A stretch of 64,000 nt of DNA. It comes from Streptomyces albireticuli. GTDB lineage: Bacteria > Actinomycetota > Actinomycetes > Streptomycetales > Streptomycetaceae. Made by a program: the position numbers and the translations under genes. The stretch covers positions 558,001-622,000 of the forward strand of contig NZ_JAJQQS010000002.1 in assembly GCF_021228125.1 (NCBI RefSeq), given 5' to 3'. Below the pieces are notes generated by a model that made no database searches, was not told where the DNA came from, and worked only from the letters and a program-made list of their open reading frames with translations. This document shows positions 31,474 to 38,915 of this stretch, piece by piece. Within the stretch, counting starts at the first letter, position 1. The number at the start of each line of letters is the position of its first letter.

Positions 31474-32703
31474 ATGGCGCAGCGCTTCGTCGTCGAGGCG
31501 GACGGCGGCTCCCGGGGCAACCCGGGGCCCGCCGGCTACGGCGCGGTCGTCCTCGACCCGACGACGGGTGAGGCGCTCGCCGAGGCGGCCGAGTACATCG
31601 GCACCGCCACCAACAACGTCGCCGAGTACAAGGGCCTGATCGCCGGTCTGAAGGCGGCCAGGGACCTGGACCCGGAGGCCCGTGTCCAGGTCCGGATGGA
31701 CTCCAAGCTCGTCGTCGAGCAGATGTCCGGCCGCTGGAAGATCAAGCACCCGGACATGAAGCCGCTCGCCGCCGAGGCGAAGGCGGTCTTCCCGCCCGGC
31801 CGGGTCACCTACGAGTGGATCCCGCGCGAGCGGAACAAGCACGCGGACCGGCTGGCCAACGAGGCCATGGACGCCGGGCGGCTCGGCAGGCGGTGGGAGC
31901 CCGGCACGTCCGGCGCCGCCCTGGCCGCCGGCCCGGGCCGGGCCGGCTCCCCGGCCGCCGCCGGGACGGCCACGGCCACGCTGCCGTCGGCGCGGGCCGA
32001 AGCCGCCGCGGAGGCCGGCTCCGCCGGGACGGCGGAGCCGAAGGCCCCGCCCGTCGGCTGGGCCGCGCCCGCCGACCTCGGCGCGCCGACCACCTTCGTC
32101 CTGCTCCGCCACGGCGAGACGGCGCTGACGCCGCAGAAGCGCTTCTCCGGCAGCGGCGGCGGTGACCCCGAGCTGTCGCCCGCGGGCCGCCGCCAGGCCG
32201 AGGCCGCCGCCGCGGCCCTGGCCGCGCGGGGCACGATCCAGGCGGTCGTCTCCTCGCCGCTGCGGCGCTGCCAGGAGACGGCCGGGGCCGTGGCCGCGCG
32301 CCTGGGCCTTGAGGTCCGGATCGACGAGGGCCTGCGCGAGACGGACTTCGGCGCCTGGGAGGGCCTGAGCTTCGCCGAGGTCAAGGAGCGCTACCCCGAG
32401 GACCTCGACGCCTGGCTGAGCTCCTCCAAGGCCGCCCCGACGGGCGGCGGCGAGAGCTTCGCGACGGTCGCCCGCCGGACCGCGCTCACGCGCGACAAGC
32501 TCCTCGCGCGGTACGCGGGCAGGACGGTCCTCCTGGTCACCCATGTGACCCCGGTCAAGACCCTGGTCCGGCTGGCCCTGGGCGCGCCGCCGGAGTCCCT
32601 GTTCCGCATGGAGCTCTCGGCGGCCTCGCTGTCGGCCGTGGCCTACTACGCCGACGGCAACGCCTCGCTGCGGCTGCTGAACGACACGTCGCACCTGCGG
32701 TAG
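31474..32703 (+). CDS. Bifunctional RNase HI / acid phosphatase
   Basis: A 409-residue fusion typical of actinobacteria. The N-terminal RNase H domain (about 1-140) has the catalytic acids in VEADGGSRGNPGPAGYG, NNVAEYKGLIAGL and VRMDSKLVVEQMSGRW. An Ala/Gly/Glu-rich linker (about 145-205) leads to a histidine-phosphatase (CobC-like) domain with LLRHGETALT, SSPLRRCQETAGAVA, ETDFGAWEGLSF and LLVTHVTPVK. It would degrade RNA of RNA-DNA hybrids and dephosphorylate a cobalamin precursor. It starts 5 bp after the zinc-ribbon gene. Confidence 0.95.
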   Translation: MAQRFVVEADGGSRGNPGPAGYGAVVLDPTTGEALAEAAEYIGTATNNVAEYKGLIAGLKAARDLDPEARVQVRMDSKLVVEQMSGRWKIKHPDMKPLAAEAKAVFPPGRVTYEWIPRERNKHADRLANEAMDAGRLGRRWEPGTSGAALAAGPGRAGSPAAAGTATATLPSARAEAAAEAGSAGTAEPKAPPVGWAAPADLGAPTTFVLLRHGETALTPQKRFSGSGGGDPELSPAGRRQAEAAAAALAARGTIQAVVSSPLRRCQETAGAVAARLGLEVRIDEGLRETDFGAWEGLSFAEVKERYPEDLDAWLSSSKAAPTGGGESFATVARRTALTRDKLLARYAGRTVLLVTHVTPVKTLVRLALGAPPESLFRMELSAASLSAVAYYADGNASLRLLNDTSHLR

Positions 32704-33004
32704 GCGGGCGGGGGCGAGCCCGCTCGCGCGCTTACGGCGTGCGGGCCGGGCGGGCCCACGGGCCGGGGCGGGGGCCCGTTCGCGGGCGTACGGCATGAAC
32801 TTCGGCTGCCCCGGCTCGTACGGCACCCGGGCGGACCCGCTCGCGCGCGTACGGCGTGCGGTCGACGGTCGTCCCGGGGGGCGGTCCCGGTCGACGACTC
32901 GCTCGCGGGCGTGCGGCTACGGTGTGCGGCTACGGGCCGGGCGTACGGCGTGCGGGTCACGGGCCGGGCGTACGGCGTGCGGGTTACGGGCCGGCCCGTG
33001 CGGC
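32704..33004. repeat. Gene-free stretch with 27-bp tandem repeats
   Basis: About 300 bases between convergent genes. Near its end (about 32925-32998) a 27-bp unit of the form gggccgggcgtacggcgtgcgggt(c/t)ac, shown here only in part as gcgtacggcgtgcgggt, is repeated two to three times; related gcgtacggc/gcgtgcggc motifs recur through the rest. I see no gene or clear terminator. Confidence 0.65.
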
Positions 33005-33445
33005 TCAGCCGTCCGCGGGCGCCGCGATCGCCTCGTCCAGGGCCGCGAGGGCGGCGACCCGCTGCCGCTCACGCGCCTCGATGTTCAGCGCGCTCTCGCC
33101 CGTCGCCGCGACCCTCGGGCACCGCGGGCAGTGCCAGCGGTCGGGGGCGCCGAGCGGCGGCGCGATCATGGGGATCTCGCAGTGGGGGCACTTCACGATC
33201 ACTCCTTCCACATGGCCGCAGGACGCGCAGACCCACACCGGGCCCTCCGCGTCGTGCTGCCGCCACGCGGTTCTGTGACACCGCGGGCAACCGGTCGTGA
33301 CGATCCCTGCGCGGCTCATGACGGGCGGCTCCGGGGTGGTGTCCGCGTATTCGATGATCCGGGCTCTGATCCGGTCGTCCGTGGTGTTGGCCATCCGGAG
33401 CAGGTGTGCGACTCGCGAGCGTGCTTCGTCAACGAAATCGTTCAT
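33005..33445 (-). CDS. Zinc-ribbon protein of unknown function
   Basis: A 146-residue hypothetical protein starting MNDFVDEARSRVAHLLRMANTTDDRIRARI. It carries two treble-clef/ribbon units: CPRCHRTAWRQHDAEGPVWVCASCGH and CPHCEIPMIAPPLGAPDRWHCPRCP (each split CxxC pairs). The N-terminal helix and the regular CxxC spacing suggest a nucleic-acid or protein-binding adaptor. No strong ribosome binding site is visible before ATG 33445, and the minus-strand frame continues upstream, so the start is uncertain. It stands alone. Confidence 0.7.
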   Translation of the reverse strand: MNDFVDEARSRVAHLLRMANTTDDRIRARIIEYADTTPEPPVMSRAGIVTTGCPRCHRTAWRQHDAEGPVWVCASCGHVEGVIVKCPHCEIPMIAPPLGAPDRWHCPRCPRVAATGESALNIEARERQRVAALAALDEAIAAPADG

Positions 33446-33679
33446 GGCGGGCAGCAGGCTACGCCGAGTGGGTGTGGCCGTCGTACCCGCTTCGTACCGG
33501 AACTCACTACGCCGTCGGCCGGGCACGGACGGCGCCCGGCCGCACAGACGCTGGTCCTGGCGGGTGAGGTGGCGTTCCCTGGCGCGGTGTGGCGCGGCCT
33601 GGCGCGTTCTGGGATTGACCCTTACGGACGACCCTGCGCGGAGGGCTGCCGCTGACGGTGGAGGCGGGCCGGGGAGCGG

Positions 33680-34312
33680 TCAGGGGCGGTCGTACCCGGT
33701 GCCCATCGCCGCCGCCTCGCGGGCGAGGGCGGTCACCCGAGCCCAGTCGCGGCGCGCGAGCGCGTCGGCGGGCAGCATCCACGTACCGCCGACGCAGCCG
33801 ACGTTCGGCAGGGCCAGGTAGCCGGGCGCGGAGCCGGGGCCTATGCCGCCGGTCGGGCAGAAGCGGGCCGCGGGCAGGGCGGCGCCGAGGGACTTCAGCC
33901 AGGCCACCCCGCCGGACGCCTCGGCGGGGAAGAACTTCATCTCGCGCACGCCCCGCTCCAGCAGCGCCATGACCTCGGAGGCCGAGGAGACCCCCGGCAG
34001 GAGCGGCAGCCCGGCGGCACGCGCGGCTGCCAGCAGCGGCTCCGTCCATCCCGGGCTCACCAGGAACCGCGCCCCGGCCTCGGCCGCCCGGGCCACGTGC
34101 CCGGCGTCGAGGACGGTGCCCGCCCCCACGGTCGCCTCCGGCACCTCGGCGGCGATCGCCCGGATCCCGTCGAGCGCGGCCTCCGTCCGCAGCGTCACCT
34201 CGACGGCGGGGAGCCCGCCTGCGACGAGCGCGCGAGCGAGGGGGACGGCGTCGGCGGCGTCGTCCAGGACGACGACGGGGAGGACGGGGGCGAGGGTGAG
34301 GATGCCGGGCAT
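33680..34312 (-). CDS. eda: 2-dehydro-3-deoxy-phosphogluconate aldolase
   Basis: KDPG/KHG aldolase of 210 residues that cleaves 2-keto-3-deoxy-6-phosphogluconate to pyruvate and glyceraldehyde 3-phosphate. The catalytic glutamate is in LPAVEVTLRTEAAL and the Schiff-base lysine in VREMKFFPAEASGG. TVGAGTVLDAGH, RFLVSPGWTEPL and FCPTGGIGPGSAPGYLALPNV are family signatures. It is monocistronic; no dehydratase or kinase gene of the Entner-Doudoroff or uronate pathway is adjacent. Confidence 0.93.
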   Translation of the reverse strand: MPGILTLAPVLPVVVLDDAADAVPLARALVAGGLPAVEVTLRTEAALDGIRAIAAEVPEATVGAGTVLDAGHVARAAEAGARFLVSPGWTEPLLAAARAAGLPLLPGVSSASEVMALLERGVREMKFFPAEASGGVAWLKSLGAALPAARFCPTGGIGPGSAPGYLALPNVGCVGGTWMLPADALARRDWARVTALAREAAAMGTGYDRP

Positions 34313-34412
34313 GGGGGCATCTTGGCGTGGGGTGAAGGGTGTTGCAACGGGGGTTGCGCCCTGTGCAACGGGTGGGTCGAGATGGCGGGGTGGGGTGCCG
34401 CTGCGCGGGGCC

Positions 34413-34607
34413 TTGTCCCCAGCCCCACCCCTTCCCGGAACCGGGGGCGATCCCCCGGGCCCCCTTTCCGCGCTCCGCGCGGTGGCCTCAAACGCCGGCC
34501 GGGCTGAATTGTTGCCCGGAACCGGGCGAATTCAGCCCGTCCGGCGATCGAGGACCGGGGTCCGGGGCGGAGCCCCGGTTACGGGAAGGGGCGGGGTGGG
34601 GAACAGG
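34413..34607. repeat. Large nested inverted-repeat element containing dispersed copy B
   Basis: A gene-free 327-bp gap (34313-34639) holds this element. The outer arms, about 34413-34446 and 34574-34607, are inverted relative to each other. Inner arms (about 34492-34510 and 34529-34546, centred on a gcccggaaccgggc hairpin) also pair. Bases 34549-34602 match 13917-13970 at 53 of 54 positions. It looks like a MITE-like or REP-derived palindromic element. Confidence 0.75.
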
Positions 34608-34639
34608 CCCGCCGCGGGCGCACCCGCACCCGCCCGCCC

Positions 34640-35434
34640 CTACAGTTCCGTCACCACCACATCCAGCGCCCAAGCCCCACCCTTCCCAGGCCCCGCCGCC
34701 TCCACCACATACCCCAGATCCCGCAACGCCCCCACCAGCTCCCCCGGCCCCGAAGGCGACACCCCGGCCGTCAGCAACTCCCGCACCAGCCGCCCCTTGG
34801 TCGCCTTGTTGAAATGGCTCACCACCGACCGCTTCTCGACGCCGCCGACCATCCGGGACTGGAGCACCCGCACCGTCGCCGTCCGCTCCGCCACCTCACC
34901 CTTCGGCTTCCACGCCGTGGCGTACGCGGCCGAGCGCAGGTCGAGGACCAGGCGCCCGTCCGCCGCCTCCGGCAGCGGGCCGGCCATCGCCCGGCGCCAG
35001 TGCGCGCCGAGCGCGCCCAGGCCGGGCAGCTTGACGCCCATGGAGCAGCGGTACGAGGGGATGGCGTCCCCGATCCGGACGGCGCCCCACAGACCGGAGA
35101 AGACCAGCAGCGACTCCTCCGCGCGCCGCCGCGCCGCCGCGTCCAGGGAGGCCAGGCCGAGCGCGTCGTAGAGCACACCCGTGTAGATCTCGCCCGCGGG
35201 CCGCGTGCCGGACGTCCGCAGCGCCGCGTTCTTCGCGACCTCGCCGCGCAGGCCGGGGGAGAGACCGAGGACCTCGGCGGCCTTGTCCTCGTCGGCCGCG
35301 CACAGCTCCACCAGCTCCGTCAGGACCGCCTCGCGGGCATCGGCGAGCGCGGGCAGGGACAGCCCGCCGACCTCCAGCGCGGGCCCGGTGCCACCTGTGG
35401 CCTTGCCCTCGGACGGCGGCAACAGCACGAGCAC
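34640..35434 (-). CDS. yaaA: Peroxide stress protein YaaA
   Basis: A 264-residue DUF328/YaaA protein. Family hallmarks are the start VLLPPSEGKA, SSGL-like FSGLWGAVRIGDAIPSYRCSMGVKLPGLG, LVLDLRSAAYA and the C-terminal VVSHFNKATKGRLVRELL. In E. coli YaaA lowers intracellular iron-driven oxidative damage under peroxide and has a DNA-binding fold. Here it is a single gene. The ATG (MLVLL) at 35434 is well supported; it diverges from the RNB nuclease gene with about 170 bp between. Confidence 0.92.
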   Translation of the reverse strand: MLVLLPPSEGKATGGTGPALEVGGLSLPALADAREAVLTELVELCAADEDKAAEVLGLSPGLRGEVAKNAALRTSGTRPAGEIYTGVLYDALGLASLDAAARRRAEESLLVFSGLWGAVRIGDAIPSYRCSMGVKLPGLGALGAHWRRAMAGPLPEAADGRLVLDLRSAAYATAWKPKGEVAERTATVRVLQSRMVGGVEKRSVVSHFNKATKGRLVRELLTAGVSPSGPGELVGALRDLGYVVEAAGPGKGGAWALDVVVTEL

Positions 35435-35603
35435 GGTCGTTCTCCTTCAGCGGTGACGATGGGGATGCGCGGAAGGGCGTCCGCCCCGCGGGCCCTCGGG
35501 CGCCGCGAAGGGGAGGCTTCGGCCCGTTCCCCCGCCGAGCCTAACGCCGCCCGCCGCCGTCCCCGCCGTGCCGCCCGCCCCGACCGGAAATACGCTCGAT
35601 GTC

Positions 35604-37076
35604 ATGCCCCGCCGTCAGATGCACGTGACCGACAGGGACGGCGCCCCGCTGCGGGCGGCCCTGCGTGAGCTGCGCACGCGGCCGGGTGTGCCCGGGGAGT
35701 TCCCGGCGGACGTCCTCGAGGAGGCCGAGCGGGCCGCGCGGTGGCCCCGGCTGCCGGCGCACGACGCCACCGACCTGCCGCTTTTCACCATCGACCCGCC
35801 CGGCTCGAGGGACCTGGACCAGGCGATGTTCCTCGCCCGCCGCGACACCGGCGGCTTCCGGGTGTACTACGCGATCGCCGACGTCGCCGCCTTCGTACGG
35901 CCCGGTCTCCTCCTCGACGCGGAGGCGCACCGCCGGGTGATGACCCTGTACTACCCGGACGGCCGGATCCCCCTGCACCCCGACGCGCTCGGCGAGGGCG
36001 CGGCCAGCCTGCTGCCCGACCACACGCGGCCGGCCCTGCTCTGGGAATTCGACCTCGACACCGACGGCCGGGTCGTCCGGACCGACGTGCGGCGCGCGCT
36101 CGTCCGCAGCCGCGCCAAGCTCGACTACGCGGGCGTGCAGCGGGCCGTGGACTCCGGGACGGCGGAGGAGCCGCTGTCGCTGCTGCGGGAGATAGGACTG
36201 CGCAGGGAGGAACTGGAGCGCACGCGCGGCGGGATCTCCCTCAACGTGCCCGAGCAGGAGATCGTCCGGCGCGGCAACCACTACGCGCTCGAATACCGGG
36301 CGCCGCTGCCCGCCGACGGCTGGAACGCCCAGATCTCCCTGATGACCGGCATGGCCGCGGCCGAGCTGATGCTGCGCTCCGGCACGGGCATCCTGCGCAC
36401 GCTCCCCCCGGCCCCGGAGAGCTCCGTGGCCCGGCTGCGCCGGGTGGCCCGGGCGCTCGGGGTCAACTGGCCCGACAGCATGCCGTACGCCGTCGTCGTC
36501 CGCGCGCTCGACCCGACGCACACCCAGCACGCGGCGTTCCTCCAGGAGTGCACGGCGCTGCTGCGCGGCGCCGGATACACCGCCTTCGACCGCGAGCGCC
36601 CCACCGAGCACCCGCTGCCCGCCGACCCGGCCGCGCTCACCCATGCCGCGCTGGCCGCGCCGTACGCCCACTGCACGGCCCCGCTGCGCCGGCTCGTCGA
36701 CCGGTACACCGGCGAGCTGTGCCTGGCGGCGGCCGCGGGCACCGAGCCCCCGGAGTGGGTGCGGGTGGCGCTCGACGCGCTCCCGGGGGAGATGGAGGCA
36801 GGCAGCCGGCGGGCGGCCCAGGCGGAGCGGGACTGTGTGGACCTGGTCGAGGCGGCGCTGCTGCGCGACCGGATCGGCGAGATCTTCGACGCGTACGTCG
36901 TGGACGTCCAGGAGAAGCGGCCGACGGCGGGCACGGTCCATCTGTACGAGCCCGCGGTGATCGGCCATGTGGAGGGCGACGCGGACGGGCCGCCGCTGCC
37001 GCTGGGGCACCGGCTGCGCGTCCGGGTGATCGAGGCGGACCCGGGCCGGGACAAGGTCTGGTTCGCCCCGGCGTGA
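35604..37076 (+). CDS. RNB-domain ribonuclease (RNase II/R-like)
   Basis: A 490-residue 3'-5' exoribonuclease. The catalytic core starts at about residue 50 with FTIDPPGSRDLDQAMFLA, the four-aspartate active site of RNase II/R, followed by VYYAIADVAAFV and GISLNVPEQEI. Compared with RNase R it lacks N-terminal cold-shock domains and has only a short C-terminal S1-like tail (VVDVQEKRPTAGTVHL ...). This compact form is typical of actinobacteria. ATG 35604 is chosen; an upstream in-frame ATG at 35568 extends it with proline-rich residues and is unlikely. Confidence 0.92.
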   Translation: MPRRQMHVTDRDGAPLRAALRELRTRPGVPGEFPADVLEEAERAARWPRLPAHDATDLPLFTIDPPGSRDLDQAMFLARRDTGGFRVYYAIADVAAFVRPGLLLDAEAHRRVMTLYYPDGRIPLHPDALGEGAASLLPDHTRPALLWEFDLDTDGRVVRTDVRRALVRSRAKLDYAGVQRAVDSGTAEEPLSLLREIGLRREELERTRGGISLNVPEQEIVRRGNHYALEYRAPLPADGWNAQISLMTGMAAAELMLRSGTGILRTLPPAPESSVARLRRVARALGVNWPDSMPYAVVVRALDPTHTQHAAFLQECTALLRGAGYTAFDRERPTEHPLPADPAALTHAALAAPYAHCTAPLRRLVDRYTGELCLAAAAGTEPPEWVRVALDALPGEMEAGSRRAAQAERDCVDLVEAALLRDRIGEIFDAYVVDVQEKRPTAGTVHLYEPAVIGHVEGDADGPPLPLGHRLRVRVIEADPGRDKVWFAPA

Positions 37077-37084
37077 GAGGGGGT

Positions 37085-37491
37085 TCAGACGTCGGCCGGC
37101 GAGGGCAGCAGGGCTCGGACGGCGGCCACGGCCGCCGCCGGGTCGTCGGCGTGGCAGTGCACGGTCCGTACGTCCACGGGCCGGGCGAGGAGGCGGCGGA
37201 CGGTGAGGGGTTCGGTCAGCTCCACGGTGAAGGAGGTCTGCCCGGCGACCGGCACGTCGAGGACGCCGTCGGCGGGCGCGCTCCCGGTGGGGAAGCGGAG
37301 CTCACGGCGGACGGAGGCGATGAGGCCGGCGGGTATCCGCACGTCCAGCCGCGCCCCGTGCGCGCGTAACCGAACCCCCGCACCCCACCACCCACCCCGT
37401 CCCGCCGCCGAACGACCCAGAGCCCGAGCCCCCGCCATACGCGCGCCTCGTGCGCGCCGAGGTCCTTGAGCCAGGGGAGGGTGCGTGTCAT
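37085..37491 (-). pseudogene. Remnant of a membrane protein gene: internal deletion and frameshift
   Basis: The N-terminal part is read from ATG 37491 as MTRTLPWLKDLGAHEARVWRGLGLWVV ... VRGFGYARTG. The C-terminal part is in another frame, RAHGARLDVRIPAGLIASVRREL ... VELTEPLTVRRLLARPVDVRTVHCHADDPAAAV, ending at 37085. The switch falls near 37365-37385. In Streptomyces relatives, as I recall them, the two parts are joined by a segment with two or more membrane helices (about 60-70 residues) that is missing here. Deletion of that segment out of frame explains the structure. A sequencing error alone would not, because the middle is absent. Confidence 0.65.
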
Positions 37492-37643
37492 GCCGGGGTG
37501 TCCTCTCGGGTCGGCGGGCGGCGCCGCGGGCCGACGCGGCGAAGTCTCCGGTCGTCATGGCGGCCTCCTCGGGCACCATGAGAACCCCTTACGCCGCGGC
37601 AAGGTCAAGTGCTTTCCGTCCCGGCAGGTAGCATGGTCGGCAC

Positions 37644-38051
37644 GGCGGACGAGCCGGCCGGGCGGCCGCGTGGGATCTTCGGATCTCCCGAGGAACGTCC
37701 GGGCTCCACAAGGCAGGGTGGTGGGTAACGCCCACCCGGGGTGACCCGCGGGACAGTGCCACAGAAAACAGACCGCCGGAGGCCGCGAGGTTTCCGGTAA
37801 GGGTGAAACGGTGGTGTAAGAGACCACCAGCGCCTGAGGTGACTCAGGCGGCTAGGTAAACCCCACCCGGAGCAAGGTCAAGAGGGCCGTCGCAAGACGG
37901 CCTGCGCGGACGTTCGAGGGCTGCCGGTCCGAGTCCGCGGGTAGACCGCACGAGCCTGTCGGCAACGGCAGGCCTAGATGGATGGCCGCCTCCCCGAGGG
38001 CCGCGAGGCCCTCGGGAGACAGAACCCGGCGTACAGGCCGACTCGTCCGCC
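37644..38051 (+). ncRNA. rnpB: RNase P RNA, bacterial type A
   Basis: The catalytic RNA that matures tRNA 5' ends. Conserved elements in order: gaggaacgtccgggctcc (P4 5' strand region, about 37690), acagtgccacagaaaacagacc (about 37752), agggtgaaacggtggtgtaagagaccacc (shown only as key segments agggtgaaa and taagagaccacc), and the 3' part cctagatggatggccgcc and acagaacccggcgtacagg. The P1 helix closes perfectly: ggcggacgag at 37644-37653 with ctcgtccgcc at 38042-38051. Ends are set by P1 and may be off by a few bases. Confidence 0.95.
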
Positions 38052-38057
38052 CCATAC

Positions 38058-38098
38058 ACCCTCTGACCTGCAAGGATGCCTTGCTCCGGTCAGAGGGT
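38058..38098. terminator. Bidirectional hairpin after rnpB
   Basis: An 11-bp outer stem (38058-38068 with 38088-38098) enclosing a 6-bp inner stem (38070-38075 with 38079-38084). It begins 7 bp after rnpB and overlaps the stop codon of the minus-strand gene ending at 38090. Confidence 0.75.
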
Positions 38099-38350
38099 CG
38101 TGACCTGTAGAACGTAGACGCACTGGTGGCGGGGCACGGTCTGGTAGACGAACATCCCGCCGTTGACCACCTCGCGGCGCATAGGCGGGGACGCCCCCTG
38201 ATACGCGTCGCCGTCGAGGTAGAGGGCGGCAGCGGCGCGGACGAGTTCCTCGGTGCGTGTCTCTACGTGGGCGATGAACGCGAGATCGTCGAGGCCACCG
38301 ATGACGTGCTCGGCATCCGGGTCGTACTCCCACCGCCAGCCGTCAGCCAC
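38090..38350 (-). CDS. Small toxin-like protein (RelE/ParE-like), unknown
   Basis: An 86-residue protein. The C-terminal half, VRREVVNGGMFVYQTVPRHQCVYVLQVTTL-like (key residues REVVNGGMFVYQTVPRH), has the strand-strand layout with a conserved VPRH and ends in hydrophobic strands, as in RelE/ParE-type toxins. The N-terminus has paired helices (DLAFIAHVETRTEELVRAAAALYLDG). A GTG/ATG start at 38350 overlaps the stop of the upstream gene, so the pair is coupled. Toxin activity is inference from size, order and fold pattern; the order antitoxin first, toxin second is usual. Confidence 0.65.
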   Translation of the reverse strand: MADGWRWEYDPDAEHVIGGLDDLAFIAHVETRTEELVRAAAALYLDGDAYQGASPPMRREVVNGGMFVYQTVPRHQCVYVLQVTTL

Positions 38351-38705
38351 CGGTCACTGCTGTCTCGGCCTCGTTGTGAACGGCCAGGGCTTCGCCCATC
38401 GCCGCCCGCCATGCGGGGTCGTCCCGGTCCAGGGTGTGGATCTCCCGTTGCGCATGATTCATTCGCTGGGCCAGAGCGGGGACGCGCAGGATCTCGATCT
38501 CGGTGGCCCACTTGATCAGGAATCCCCGGATCGGGCTGAATGATTGCTCCGCGGTCGCCTGGTTGAAGAGCACGTCGCGGTCTGCGAGGAATTCGGCCAT
38601 GCGCGCGGGCGCGACGCGGGCGAGAGCCACCCGTAGGGCCGCGAAATTCATCTCGGGCCGGGGGATGATCTCCTCGGCGGGCTCTGGAGCAGGTGCGGTA
38701 GTCAC
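38343..38705 (-). CDS. DUF6247-like protein, candidate antitoxin partner
   Basis: A 120-residue protein, VTTAPAPEPAEEIIPRPEMNFAALRVALARVAPARMAEFLADRD ... SFSPIRGFLIKWATEIEILR. The PEM-x-x-AALRxALxxxAPxRxxE pattern and the following helix pair match the DUF6247 family, which in actinomycetes is regularly encoded next to a small partner gene. GTG 38705 follows AGGAG by 8 nt. The pair lies convergent to rnpB. Its role as antitoxin is plausible but not shown. Confidence 0.72.
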   Translation of the reverse strand: MTTAPAPEPAEEIIPRPEMNFAALRVALARVAPARMAEFLADRDVLFNQATAEQSFSPIRGFLIKWATEIEILRVPALAQRMNHAQREIHTLDRDDPAWRAAMGEALAVHNEAETAVTGG

Positions 38706-38915
38706 GCGGTGAACTCCTGACGGTCCGGTTCTCCGTGACGCGTTCATCGTTCTCCACGCCCCGGAAGACATGCGCCAGCCTACCGAGGCGAAAGCGGCCC
38801 TGCCGACCGCTTCGCGCGGGCGACAGGGCGTGCGGTAGAGGCGCCCCGGCCCCAGCCCCGAACCGCCCGTGCCTCACCCCTTCACAGCAACCCCTCGCGC
38901 GCGCACATTGATGGG

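Noticed and set aside
37555..38073. Short minus-strand frames over the rnpB region
   Set aside because: The region is the RNase P RNA gene; P1 pairing and conserved core sequences explain it.
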